DNA from: Neonectria sp. B-13
Lineage: Eukaryota; Ascomycota; Sordariomycetes; Hypocreales; Nectriaceae
Direction: 5' to 3'
Assembly: GCA_002682825.1 (NCBI GenBank)
Contig: NOKP01000001.1
Span: 2,501 to 66,500, forward strand
Length of the DNA stretch: 64,000 bases
Shown: piece by piece, positions 18,592-29,908 of the stretch
Position numbering within the stretch: the first letter of the stretch is position 1
Layout of the letters: every line of letters begins with the position of its first letter
Position numbers and translations under genes: made by a program
The notes under the pieces: generated by a model
The model's database searches: none
What the model was told of the DNA's origin: nothing
The model's input: the letters and a program-made list of their open reading frames with translations, nothing else

Positions 18592-20282
18592 GCCTAGAAA
18601 ACCCTATCAACAGCTTCTTCTCATTCATCAACAAGTACTATGCTTAAGACAGTTTCAAGCGCCTCAGGGGGTTATGCCAGGAAAATAACAACCTTAAGGC
18701 AGAGGTCTTTTGACTCAACACTACTTTCAAGCAAAATATCTAAGCACTAACAAAGTCTAAGAATAAGTGGCAATCCGAAAATAACAAATATGAAGAGGCC
18801 AACCGCGCCAAACACACAGCCGAAAAGAAACTGAAGGACGCACAAACAACCTCACAGAAGCTCAACAATCAAGTTAGACAGTTCAAAACAGAGGTAGAAC
18901 AGGCTATAGCAACGACCAAGTCTAAGGATGTTGAAATCAGAAAGTTAACCAGCAAAGAGAGATCCTAAGCCAAGAGCCTGCAAAATGCCCAGAAGGAGCA
19001 GACAAGGCTCAAAAAGGAGTTGAAATCTGAACAGGAGCAATTGGCATCTATGACTACTAAGCTAGGCCAAGTTCAGGGAAACCTTAATGTAATCCAGTCC
19101 TTCATCGTCAACTTAGAGAGTCTTGTGGACAAAAGAGTTCTAATGTATGCTCAAACACCTTTCCTTATGCCTACGCTATCTTTACAGCCTAATTATGCCC
19201 AATGCTAACGTCAGAACACAGCCTTAATCTATTGGCCAATTTCTTCAACATTGCCTTCAAACACATAGAGGCTTTTTTGCATAGCAACCTCAACAATACT
19301 TGTCTCAAAGATTCCACAGTATGAAAAGAGGTCCAGGTGCAGGTATCAAGCCAGCAACGAATTCCACTGCCAGCTTCCAACTCGCCAGTTGCCAAGCAGA
19401 TAAGAATTGTCACTAGCCTTATCATCCTTAGCAAAGCACTTGCCAAGTACATCTTTAGATCAACACGCATCACACAGGGCAGAGAGCTCAAGGGTGTTTT
19501 GGGTGATCTCAATACCCAGAATCCTCTCCCCAAGATGTACGCCCATGCTATCCTACTAAGGATTCTTCCTAAGAGGCAGAGAAAGAATCAAGAAGCTGCT
19601 TTCAAGTCGGTCATTTCAGACATATCAGGTGTCTTAAGCATTCTAGTCCCCCGTTCACAACAAGGCGAGTTCGAGTCCCACCTAAAGCTAGTCTCTGACA
19701 AGATATGCCATGGTTGGTCGCAGGTTCAGCAGTTAGAAGAGCAAATAAGGCCTAGCTTTTCTTTCGACTTTCCCGAAGAGTGGCAGCCATTGCCGCCACC
19801 AGGATCCCAACCCTCCGTAAAGCCCGGCTCATCATCATCTGCTCAGTCGCCAACACAGCAAAAGAAAAGCAGGCACCAGAGTCAACAGCAGCCTACACCC
19901 CGTCCTGAATTGCTAACGAACAAAGAGTTCAGAGAAGTAGCATGGCCAGCATTTCTCGTCACAAATCCTAAGCAAGCCCAAGATGGTAACAATGCAAACT
20001 CATAGGTATTAATCCATCATAGGTACATCCTTACCAAGACACAAGCAAAGGGGGCAGAGTAAGAAAGGAATGCCAAGGAAGAGTCTTCTCATAGGGTTAG
20101 GAAAACTACTCAACAGATTGGCAGTGATCCTAGACTAACACAGAGGAAGAGGCAGGACTCCAGGTTTTTTTTTCCTACCAAGGGAGCCCAGGCACAGCAG
20201 ACACACAATGATAAGTCAGCAGCACGGAACCCTGTAAGGTCTCTTACTGAGCTCTTCCACAGTTTACGAGGATATTGGAATT
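18592..20282 (+). pseudogene. RIP-inactivated coiled-coil ORF (repeat-associated)
   Basis: A decayed coding region. The first part (about 18592-19207) is one frame rich in Lys, Glu, Gln and Asn with heptad-like spacing, clearly coiled coil. It is broken by stops at CTTAAG, TTTTGA, TCTAAG and CCTAAG contexts, where a single C-to-T change from CAA or CGA explains each one. A frameshift near 19200 moves the reading to a second frame (from 19202), with one more TGA near 19322. This continues to 20005 as a helical region, an FPEEWQPLPPPG stretch and a Ser/Gln-rich tail. Weakly coding sequence goes on to about 20282. The lack of a functional frame and its position inside the RIP block point to an old multicopy element gene. 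Its family is not recognised. Confidence 0.6.
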
Positions 20283-21460
20283 GATCACCCCTCTATTATT
20301 GAACACTATCAGGATATTTTAACATTAGTTCCTTGACAATGTATTCATTCACCATTATCCATGTTGGCCCCTTATTTGCATTCTACTGCCCATTTCTTTC
20401 ATCTAAGTTGGCTGATGTTTTCGTATTACATGGTCTTCAGTTCAAGGTTAGAGCTTACACAATTGATATAGCTCCTCCTCCCCTCGTAAATGATCCTCAC
20501 AATTCCAGTAATGATCTTCACCTACCTTACACCCCAGCCCACCCTAGCTCCTATAGCATACCGTTAATGCATTAAGGTACTTATGCTTGCATTTGTGTTT
20601 CTCGCTTTAAGATGTACACTCAGCCCTAACAAGTCTAACTTTCACTAAGTACTTGCACAATATTTCCAACCTTAACTCCTATGTCAACCATCAAGTAGGT
20701 AGTCTCTTCTATCCTAAAGCCAACTATAAGTATAATGCTATCTATCATGTATAGCCTACCTACAACCTTAAATCTTATCATATCTACATTAGTCAACTCT
20801 CCTCTATTAATCTTGATTGTCCAAGATGATGATTACATCAGTACAGTCACCAGCTGCTCTCTTACTACCTTCTTCAAGCACTTCTATGGTCTCCACGACT
20901 CGTCAGTCCTATTTGTCTACGTGGTCGAGTTCGTCTCCTCTGAATAATTTGAGTCAGTATCGGTGATTTTCCTTGCTCGTTCATGGCTGTAACGTTTAAA
21001 ATGTTTCTGAAGCCTTTCGCGCTCCTCCACCATCCGCGTCATCATCCTGACCCTCAGCCACAGTAGATGACAAGATCCTTTAGACTGTGCGACCAGGGCT
21101 CTTGGAACTATTTGCTTGAGCTGCGATGCTGTAGACCGCAGGGCCATGTCACCCCACTTTGAGAACAGTTTGAGATCAACGACCCTGGTATTTTGTGGCT
21201 TACTTTGCTGTTCCGAATGGCCCGAGAGATGCCGGGTAAACAGGTCAACGACCTAGAGAATGATCAAAAGGGGAATTCACTGATTATAAGAGATAGGTAT
21301 AAAAGTAGGTGCAGTAAATCGTGACTGTACCAGCTGGCATTAAACCCCAAATGTGTAAATCTACTAACACAATATATTTAGCTCATACTGCTAAATGAGA
21401 TTCTAATAATACATTTTAGAGCACTCTAGCAAGTAGGTATAATAAATAGAAACCCTCAGT
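20283..21460. other. Degenerate region, no supported gene
   Basis: Composition is intermediate between the RIP block and normal DNA. Short open frames (20333-20575, 20735-20947 plus strand, 20917-21147 minus strand) have no clear product. The last has a charged helix and starts with ATG but stands alone. Confidence 0.45.
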
Positions 21461-21932
21461 TTACGATAGCCAGTAGGCTAAGGTACTACAAGCTGGGGCA
21501 ACCCATAGTGCAATAAGAGCAGGGTACATAGGAACCATGAAATATTGAAGTCCGCAGCGCATTAAGCCAATAAAGTTAACACAAAGAATTAACCTCTCCT
21601 CAACGCTGTTAGGGGCACCATACTTCGCCCACTTGTAGTTGAGGAGAACTATCTAATGTTAGAATTTCAGTCCAAGAGAATTAAAGCAGCTTTAGACAGG
21701 GCTGAGCGACGGGCAGAGCAGACTTACCTAGCGTCAGCAGGTGAGCATTGGCGAGTTCCCAAGTGGGACGGAGGACGGCTTTTGGAAGCGCGAATTCAGG
21801 AGTGTTGGGAATAGAGGCAACAGCGGCTTTAACCTTCGTGGCGCCAACTATCAAGTGCTTAGGAATGATAGCGAGGTTTAGAAAGGCCGCTGTGTAGAAC
21901 AGGGCAGACTCGCAGCCGGAAAGACCAGGCAT
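21461..21932 (-). CDS. Small multi-pass membrane protein, hypothetical
   Basis: Two exons, 21932-21728 and 21648-21461, joined by a 79-bp GT-AG intron in phase 1, give 130 residues. The donor is GTAAGTC and the acceptor ATAG at 21649-21652; the slightly earlier ATTAG would break the frame. The protein has about four hydrophobic segments separated by short loops, with a central WELANAHLLTL segment bridging the splice and an NYKWAKYGAP loop. The perfect frame across the splice supports a real gene even though it sits just beside the repeat block. I do not recognise the family; similar small membrane proteins occur in many filamentous fungi. Confidence 0.6.
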
Positions 21933-22596
21933 GTTGGAAGTGACGATAGGTTATAATACGGAAATTCAACGTAATGAACTTGTTTATGGTAAGTTAGAAA
22001 GCCTAATTGAAAAGAGAAACAGATATTTATAGCTGTTCCCCTAGACACATGATGGTACATGGTATTGGTTACCTAATGCTAAATGAGCAGAGCTAACAGG
22101 TTCATAGGGAAGGGATTAATAAACTGTGCTTTCAAAAGGGCGAAAAGCAAGGCTCCAATTACCAACCCTAGTAATCACTAAGCCATTTTAGGCATCTTTT
22201 CCCGCCAAGCACGCTAAATACCGTCCCGTGATTCTAAACCCGGCATTTCTCTACCACAACGAACTTCTTAGTCATGTAGTAAGTGTTCCAAAACCACTTT
22301 TTTCTACGATGAGCACAGACTCGCTAATTTATCAGACGAAGCAGTTCCCGTGATTCAGCGCTGAATAATGAAAACGATTAGTGATCTGCTTTCGGATAGT
22401 ACGGCTGGCCGACAAGTTACGTTATAGCTAATATTCAATAAGATGTAAGAGTCACACAATACTTAGCGACCGTTTATTATTCAAGGTTAAGAGTGAAGAG
22501 AACTGACCACATTGTTAGTAAGTATTTTCCCTACAGAGCTGGATATTTGTTTTTATTCACTCGGGCTTCAAATATCACAACGCCATTCACTGCAAT
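21933..22596. other. Divergent intergenic region
   Basis: About 660 bp between the small membrane protein (minus) and the MFS exporter (plus), so it may hold both promoters. No other gene seen. Confidence 0.5.
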
Positions 22597-24194
22597 ATGC
22601 CACACGAGCTCACCCGCCCTTCCGATGTGGACACACCAGTCGAAAGCTCGCCAGTTGGGCACCATATGAACTGTTAGTCAAGAAGCCAGCGCAGAAAACA
22701 GTGATGGCAATCTAACACCTTTGCTTTGTTACAGCTGAGCCAAATCTCATTCAATGGAGTGGACCGAACGATCCTGAGAATCCGTATAACTGGTCGCTGA
22801 AGAAAAAGCGGCTTGTCATCGGACTTGGCCTCTTTGCAACTTTCATGTCCATGATGAATGGAACCATCATCACCACCGCACATGAAGCCATCAACGAAGA
22901 CTTCCATGTTAGCGATGCCGACTTCCCCCACTCCTACTGGCCCCTCACATCCTGGGGGCTAGGAGGCGCCCTGTTCTCGCTTGTTTTGCTTCCGATCATG
23001 GAGGATTTTGGCATGAGAGTGGTGTTTCTTGCTGTCTACTTTGTATTCCTCTGTTTCTTGATCCCGGTTGGGCTGGCTCCGAACTTTGCCACCCTCGTGA
23101 TCACTCGGTTCTTCAGCGGCGGCTGCGTAGCCATCCTGGGCAATTCGGTCGCTGGAATCATTTCCAACGTCTTTTCCACGGCTCGGGACCGTACCGTACC
23201 CAACGCCTCCTTTATCACGATATATCTGGTGTCAAGCAGCCTCGGTCCCGTCGTCGGCGCCTCTATTTTCCAGTTCCTCGACTGGCGGTGGGTTGGATAC
23301 ATCGAACTTATATGGACGGGTGTCTTTTTCCCCATCTTCATTCTCGCGCTTCCAGAGACTCGGGGCTCGGCAATACTAACGGCACGCGCGCAAAAGCAAA
23401 GAAAACAAGGCCACGAAATCTACAGCCAGAAGGAGCTCGAGTCCAAGTCAATCATCCGCGCTGTCTGGCAAAGCGCACAGCGGCCCCTCTACATGCTTTG
23501 CACCGAGTCTGTTGTCTTTATCGCTACTCTCTGGGCCAGCTTTAGCCTGGGGATGGTTTACATCTTCACACAGTCTATCGAAAAAGTCTTTCAAGAGCTG
23601 TACGGGTGGAACGCGATTGAGTCAGGATATGTCCAGGCTACCATCGTCATTGGGGAGATTTTAGGCTTTGTCCTGTGTCTTGCGACTAACTCCCTGTACT
23701 ACTCGTCTGCTTCGCGCAACACCGAGATGCCTGGCACGCCAATCCCCGAGGCCCGGCTGTACGCCGCCGTTATTGGGGGGTTAATTGGAGTCACGGGAGG
23801 CATGTTCGTTTATGCGTGGACCTCATATTCTTACGTTCATTGGATTGCGCCTGCCATCGGGCTGGGAATGGTGGGAATGGGAACTTCGGCTGTCATCGTC
23901 AGCAATGTCAACTACCTCATCGATGCATACAGCAACTACGCAGGAAGTGCCGTCGGCGCTGCCACATTGGGTGAGAACATTGGTGTGGCCTTTCTACCAC
24001 TTGCCGCCAGCAGCATGTACACCAACCTTGGCTTCCAGTGGGCTAGTTCCCTTCTAGGTTTCGTTTCCTTGGTTCTCGCCGGTACACCGATCGCCATGTT
24101 CATCTGGGGAAAACAAATCAGGGCTCGCAGCCCCTTTATGAAGTCGGCCATGGCTAAACAGACGGAGGAAGCATCTGATGGATTTGACCGGTAA
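22597..24194 (+). CDS. MFS multidrug transporter (DHA1 type)
   Basis: Exons 22597-22672 and 22735-24194 give 511 residues; the 62-bp intron is phase 1. The N-terminus is polar and leads to the WSGPNDPENPYNWS motif, typical of fungal DHA1 drug:H+ antiporters (Tpo/Flr-like), just before membrane segment 1. Twelve hydrophobic segments follow, with a central cytoplasmic loop (ARAQKQRKQGHE) between segments 6 and 7. A PETRGS motif at the end of the first half and a WRWVGY segment are family marks. It probably exports small toxic molecules or polyamines across the plasma membrane with proton antiport. Without the first exon the protein would lack the conserved pre-TM1 motif, so the spliced start is preferred over ATG 22845. 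Confidence 0.88.
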
Positions 24195-24757
24195 TGACAA
24201 TAGTCCTTTAACATCACTACAAGGAGCAGTCAGAGTGACCTTGTAAAACATATTTTGGAGGGTGAGAAGCCATACCTGTACATATACTAGTTTTAGAAAA
24301 GAAAGAAAGAGAAGCGTGCTACAACATATAATGGAAAACGAACGTAACGTGCGGCAACAACGAACATGGTTCATTCAAGCAAAAATAACAAAACAGAGAA
24401 GCCGCATTACCGCCACTGACCGTCATACTCATTCAGCCTTCACATGTAGATTTATGTCTGTACTTTTCTACGTGGGCTCCTCCTTTAGCTACTTACGCAC
24501 AACTAAGTTCATCTAAGAAACATCCTTTGGCACTTAACGTAATATTTTTACTTCCTAACGCAACACTCGGGCCCTCCACTATAATGCCAAAGCCTCGTTT
24601 ACCGGTTAGACACGCCATTTCTCACATTGTGCCTCGCGAATACTACGCCTCCCAGGTCTAACTTTTCAGTAAAGATCTTTTATGAAAGCTCCTATAGTTA
24701 CTTGAAAACCTTTATCTTCTATCTTTTTCCCACTTCGCGACGGTTAAACTAGCCCAA
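24195..24757. other. Convergent intergenic region, no gene seen
   Basis: This holds the 3' flanks of the exporter and the metallo-beta-lactamase-fold gene, which converge here. Nothing else is supported. Confidence 0.5.
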
Positions 24758-25597
24758 CTAGACAATCATGACTTGCTTCCCGGCGACCAACCATATGACC
24801 TGGTCCATGATTCCCTCCGCCTCGAACACCTCTCTAAGTGACTCCTCGCCCTCAGTAAAGTGCGACCAAGATTCGTAGTGCATAGGCACGAGCACATCGG
24901 CTCCAAGCCCACGGAACATCTTGACAGCATCCTTGCCACTCATCGTGATCTGCTGGGGTGTCGCATTTTCATCTGGGTAAGGCGCATGGGCGTTACCCAA
25001 GTTCATCAGAGCCACAACGACGTGGTATTTCTCGCGCAGTCTAGATACGACGTCGGGGAGGAGGATAGTATCGCCGGTGAAGTAGAAGACATTAGGGCGG
25101 CCGTCAACGTCATAGCCGAAGGTGTCCTTGTGAAGGATGAAGCCGGTGACCTCCCCTCCGGGCAGATGAACGCAAGGGACGCCGGTAATTGACCACTTTT
25201 CGCCCTCCCAGCTGTAAGTCAGGGTCTGCCAGGGCTGGAGAGCCGAAACTTCGGGGTACTCGGACAGATTTCGCTTGCCGTCTGGGGTGGTAAAGACAGG
25301 GCGACCAATTAGAAGCTGGCGGCCAGTCTCATCGAGGTTATCAAAATGATCCTCGTGGCTCAGTAGAACTCCCTGGATGAAGGGCAGCTGCTTGATGCTA
25401 AGTGCGGGGCCGCTGGAGAGCGAAATGGGGACTTTCTGGGTGGCTTGTGGAAGAAGACTCGACGCGTCGTATTCTCTAGGGGCGTCGTCATCGAAAATGG
25501 GATCGGTGATGAATCTGACACCATCGATCTCTACTACGGCTGTGGCCGTAGTGATGTGTGTGATAAACACATTGCTCTTGAAGTTAGAGTGAGCCAT
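24758..25597 (-). CDS. UlaG-like metallo-beta-lactamase-fold protein
   Basis: Intronless, 279 residues from ATG 25597; the longer frame starts at TTG 25651. It has the fold's landmarks in order: an ITHITTAT strand, a TDPIF turn (about 31-35), an LLSHEDHFDN metal motif (about 78-87, with His81, Asp83 and His84), HLPGGEVTG, a YFTGDT strand and an HYESW segment. There is no signal peptide. The HEDHxDN form differs from the usual HxHxDH but is shared by the paralogue at 34526-35346, so it is probably a subfamily trait. Members are metal-dependent hydrolases with broad or unknown substrates. It sits beside the exporter and the dual-zinc-cluster regulator. Confidence 0.85.
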   Translation of the reverse strand: MAHSNFKSNVFITHITTATAVVEIDGVRFITDPIFDDDAPREYDASSLLPQATQKVPISLSSGPALSIKQLPFIQGVLLSHEDHFDNLDETGRQLLIGRPVFTTPDGKRNLSEYPEVSALQPWQTLTYSWEGEKWSITGVPCVHLPGGEVTGFILHKDTFGYDVDGRPNVFYFTGDTILLPDVVSRLREKYHVVVALMNLGNAHAPYPDENATPQQITMSGKDAVKMFRGLGADVLVPMHYESWSHFTEGEESLREVFEAEGIMDQVIWLVAGKQVMIV

Positions 25598-26916
25598 GGC
25601 GAATGGGAAGAAATCGATGCAGGGATGACAGAAAAGAAGAAGAGGAATCAAAAGAAATGATATGCTGCCTCAAATCCTCAAATTATGCGATGGGGATGAA
25701 GAAAACATTATCGTTCTAGGTTATGGGCTTCTTTATAATTGTTGGCATGCAATAGACTTTTTGCAGTGAACTGACATGCCAAGACAGGGTTACATTATCT
25801 GGATGACAAAATATTTTCCACTTACTAATTGCCTCAAGGGTCAGCTCATTTTCGGAAATGGTTTGCAATGTGTACGTTGTTTCTGTGAGAACGGTGGTAA
25901 CGGTATTCGCCCCACAATCATGCCGAGGCATAAGGTGGAGACTATTGGTAAGCTGTTAAGAACGAAACGTACATTGCTTAATTAACGTTACATACTGGAC
26001 GGGAGCCCATAGGCTCCCGTCGGGCGGTTACGGTGACTTAGGAACGAGGGGTCAAGGAGACCACAGATAGGGGAAATCCCTCGCGGACAAAGGCATTAAT
26101 GAACACATCAAGATATCAGTCAAAACGGCGTTATTTCAGCCGTATCTATCATCAATTGCAATAGCCCATTTGGCCTCTTGGTTATTATCAATTTCCCCGT
26201 GCCGTAATGCACATCAATTCGGGCCGTTAGACCGATCTACCCCGGTCACGTGTCCGACATGAATGCCTTGAGTAGGGTAGAGTTTCAGGCAGCTTCTGCT
26301 AAACAATTCATCGGGGTCCGGCGTAGGGCCAGGGTTGGACTAGCTTTGCAGGGAGGGCACGCAGGTGTTGGCGAAAATTTTCCCAACTTCTGATCGTAGG
26401 CGTTTTAATCTACAGCAAATCGCCCCCTATAATGCATACACTAGGACTTCATACTAGCATTCTTTGGCTAACAATGAGAACTCACAGCCAGTTCCTCAAG
26501 TGGCTATCTTCCGCTGGTGCTCTATCAATGCACTAGGAGGATGATATGATCGATCACAAGCGTATATAACTGTTTGCCTGTTACTCTTCCCTCTAGTGGA
26601 CTTCCCGGTGGTGAAGGCGTAACCCCTCGTAGCCGCCTATGTATTAATGGACCTGAAAAGGGCATCTTGTGACTCATAGCTCCGTTCTGGAGGGAGACAG
26701 TCTGCGGGAAAAGTCGCGTTCTCTGCACGTGATGCTGGAAACATCTGAGTTGTAGCACAGAGAAGGATGACCGATGAAGGAAGAATGTGACCGCGTCGTG
26801 GCGCACGACGCCAGGTCAGTGGTTGAACATCGCTACGGCAACGGTGCTTAATCATTTTCGCGGGTACCGCGAGCCTATGGGCTCCCAGTCTACGCACACT
26901 ACCACCGGCCTCGCGG
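25598..26916. other. Intergenic region, no gene seen
   Basis: About 1.3 kb holding the metallo-beta-lactamase promoter and the 3' flank of the regulator. A short inverted GGGAGCCTATGGGCTCCC-like motif occurs near 26003-26017 and again, in part, near 26873-26884 (CTATGGGCTCCC). Minus-strand frames at 26525-26897 overlap each other and have no support. Confidence 0.45.
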
Positions 26917-29375
26917 TTAGGTATAGTTGACCTCTATGCTATTCCTTTCCAACCAACCCAAGTCCAGGTCGAACATCTCAAAACCTGGCATTGACCATAC
27001 TGCCTGCTCCATCTGTTCCATGTCCATAATGGTTTCCCTGTGGTTGAATAGACTACTTGTTACTGCATTGGCAACTGGCGCTTCTAGCAGAGGTATTACA
27101 GCGATGTTGATGGTTTGCATTGGATCTGCACTTGATGGCTCGTTGGCCTGGCAGCTTTGTGCCAAGCTATGTTCATTTCGGTCGGTTGGAGCAGTGGACC
27201 TTGGTGTTTTTGGGTAGGGTCTTAAGTCCGGGTCTTCAGCTGGAAATTGGAGCTGTGAGATCTCGTCTGTGATGTCATGGCCCCTGTAGATCGGCAGCCT
27301 ACTCTCGTTAGCAAGGACCAATTGACACAGGGGGTGTTCGACATGCCCTTCGGAAGGCTGACTTTGAGCAAGGTGATTATGGAACTCGAGAATCTCGGCC
27401 TTGATAAGTCTTGTCGTTGGGTACACCTCAGAGGGCTTCGCCAATATTGCCGCGCAGTGTCGAAGCTGGGTATTTCGCTCGTCATTGTTCATCATGTTGG
27501 CTGCCCAATGTTGGGAAGAGAAAATGGCGTGCGCGGCGGCGAGGGAGCAGTTCGCCAAGCTTGGATCGGTGATGCACACAGAGTCATCAGCCTGTAACAG
27601 CGTCGAGAAGAGAGCAGACATGGACATTGCATGTCGAAGGTAGAGTTGTCGGAAGCGCTTTAGTGTCGGCGGCGTAGACTCGGCGGCCGACTGAGCTTCA
27701 CAACCCATTGACATCTTGTCCATGGCTAGGGCATATATATCGCAATGTGTCCGATGATACCAGACGTGTAGCATGACAAATGTAGTACGTGAGGGCGAGT
27801 AGAGTCGGCTGTAGAGATTTCGGCTGTTCATGATGTAGTTCTCAGGCAGGGACGCAACGTGTTGCTCTAGTTCTTGCTCAAAAGCCTGCACCAGGCCAGC
27901 CGACCCGTTGGCGTTGGCTGGCGCGGCATGGCTATCAGTATCGATGATTTCGTCAGACAAGTTGAGCGTTCTGGGCTTCACAGTTAGCTTGTACACCTCA
28001 GCATTCGACACCGAGTGTTGCTCACTCTTGAACCCTACGCCAGATATCCATGATCGATACCAAGTAAGTTGCTAGCCCGCTCGCGTCCGAGCCCATGCCA
28101 AAGCGGCATTGTTCCAGTCGACAGACCGTGACTGGAACATTGAAGTTAAACGACCTCTCGTTACAGGGAAGCCGAAGGTGCATCAGCTTTGTGGGACAGC
28201 ACGATGAATCAATTCGCCGCCCCGAGCACAACGTGTCCATTGTCCACAGCGCCCACATCAACCGTCTCCTCCACTCCTGAGCCAGAAATCCCACACTCGG
28301 GTCTTCCTTGTTCAGTTGCATGATAAAGGCCAGCTTGGTCACACACGCCAGAGTCCCGGCATGTCTGAGGAATCTTCGCGAGGCGTAGTGGTCAAATGCA
28401 ATGAGGGTGAGCGCCGCAATGTCGGTTCTCAAAGGCTCGGTTGATCGATGGAGAAGATGCGTCTCGGCTTCCTCCAACCATCTCTGACCCTCGGCAGCCA
28501 TGGCAGGCCGTGAGAGCGCCGTGAACCGCGCCGCGACACCGCAAATCGCCTGTAGCAATCTTGGGTTATGGGTTCCGTCGAGCCATGTTCTCATGAGAGA
28601 AGGGCGATGGATTATTTCCATTCCTGGGATCGGGTATACGTACTCGAAGAAGGCGTCCAAGTGTTCTCGAATGACTGCTTTTTTGTTCATAAAGTCACTA
28701 CAAAACAGCATGGTCAGTCACAGGCGAAGATAATAGGAGGGGCCAGGTTAAGCAAGGACAGCAACCAGAGAGTCACATACCTCGATAGTGGGACTCTGTT
28801 ATCTTGATCGACTACACGACACTCTGATGGTGTTTCGAGCTCTCTGGCGACAGGTGGCTCAGCAACATGGGACGCGAGGCCGTCTCGGCCCTGCACAGAG
28901 TGCTCGGAGAGGGAGGGCGAGCTGACAGTCTGACGCGGACCGCGGCGGCGGGGACGGCGGTCTGGAGGATAGAGGCACTCGATTCTGTAGCTTCTGCATC
29001 GCTCGCATGAAGGCGACTCGCCCGTGCATCTCGACTTCTTCTCGCGACAGGCGATACAGGCCTTCGAGGCACGGCGGCGAGCAAGCGGTGTGTCGGCCGG
29101 GATCTGAGGCAGACCGGCAGAGACATGGGCAAGGGAGCACGCGAAGTCGAGTCTCTGGCAGTTTTCGCAACCACCGACCTTGCCATCGCAGCGAACCTGA
29201 GAATGGGCGAGTAAGCTTGCCGACCAGCATGTGCAAGGGAAAGGGGGAATCAGTCGCGATCGACAGGGCCTCGCGCGAGTCCCACTCCTTCGGACCTTCG
29301 GAATACCTTTCTGTTGCGGCATTGGAAGCATATCTCGGCTCGCTTGGGCTTCTCGGCCCGCGGGGTTGTTTCCAT
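26917..29375 (-). CDS. Transcription factor with two Zn2Cys6 clusters
   Basis: Exons in order are 29375-29307, 29196-28781, 28697-28026 and 27970-26917, giving 736 residues. All introns are GT-AG; the last (55 bp) has a GTGAGC donor, a GCTAAC branch point and a CCCAG acceptor, and phases agree throughout. Two complete CX2CX6CX6CX2CX6C clusters are present: cysteines 16, 19, 26, 33, 36, 43 and 70, 73, 80, 87, 90, 97. A Fungal_trans-type region follows (about 190-450, including FEYVYPIPGMEIIHRPS and RRLMWALWTMD). The first intron splits cluster one. The gene is divergent from a sugar-type transporter 533 bp away, so it probably regulates that gene and perhaps the aminotransferase beyond it. That is inference from layout. 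Confidence 0.85.
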
Positions 29376-29908
29376 CACGTTGAAGGCATGCTTGTGCAGG
29401 CAGTGTAGACTTACAATAAAACCAACCAGGGAAGCGGATGACCAGCTGTATTTAAATCCCCCCCGACTGCCGGAGCTAAGGGTTGATTGGCCCGTCACGC
29501 CATCCACTTTCTGACCCTTGTCCCTTTGGCGCCTTTGCACCTCCAGGTTTTTGATAGTGGGGAAAATCGGGGCCTTGTCAACTTAGCGCCATCCTCCCCA
29601 ATTTCAAATTTCCTACCCCATGGCAGTGGCGTACTTCTCGCGGGGTAACAGAGGTCTCTGATCTCATCAGGTGTCGTCTTCTTCATCTTGAATAGACGGG
29701 GAAAACTGGACCGGCTCGAACTATCCTTACACAACCCGGGAATCCTATCAGGCCTTGGACTCGGGATTCAGAGGTCACCTCGTCTGGCAAGCCAGTTCAG
29801 CTCCAAGAGCATACGCATATAATAAGGGGGTTGCTACAGCAGTCTTTGCGCCCATGAATCTGTTTGCACAGTAGACCACTTCCACAACAACATCACATCA
29901 TCGCCACC
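29376..29908. promoter_or_regulatory. Divergent promoter, regulator and MFS transporter
   Basis: 533 bp separate the two start codons. Two matches to the CreA/Mig1 consensus SYGGRG occur, GTGGGG near 29557 and GCGGGG near 29640. These fit carbon catabolite control of a sugar transporter. A CACC precedes the transporter ATG. Confidence 0.45.

Noticed and set aside
20917..21147. 76-codon minus-strand ORF starting with ATG
   Set aside because: The charged helical product has no recognised motif and the surrounding DNA is degenerate; not enough to call a gene.
26525..26897. Overlapping minus-strand ORFs in the intergenic region
   Set aside because: Two frames cover the same bases and neither has splice or domain support.
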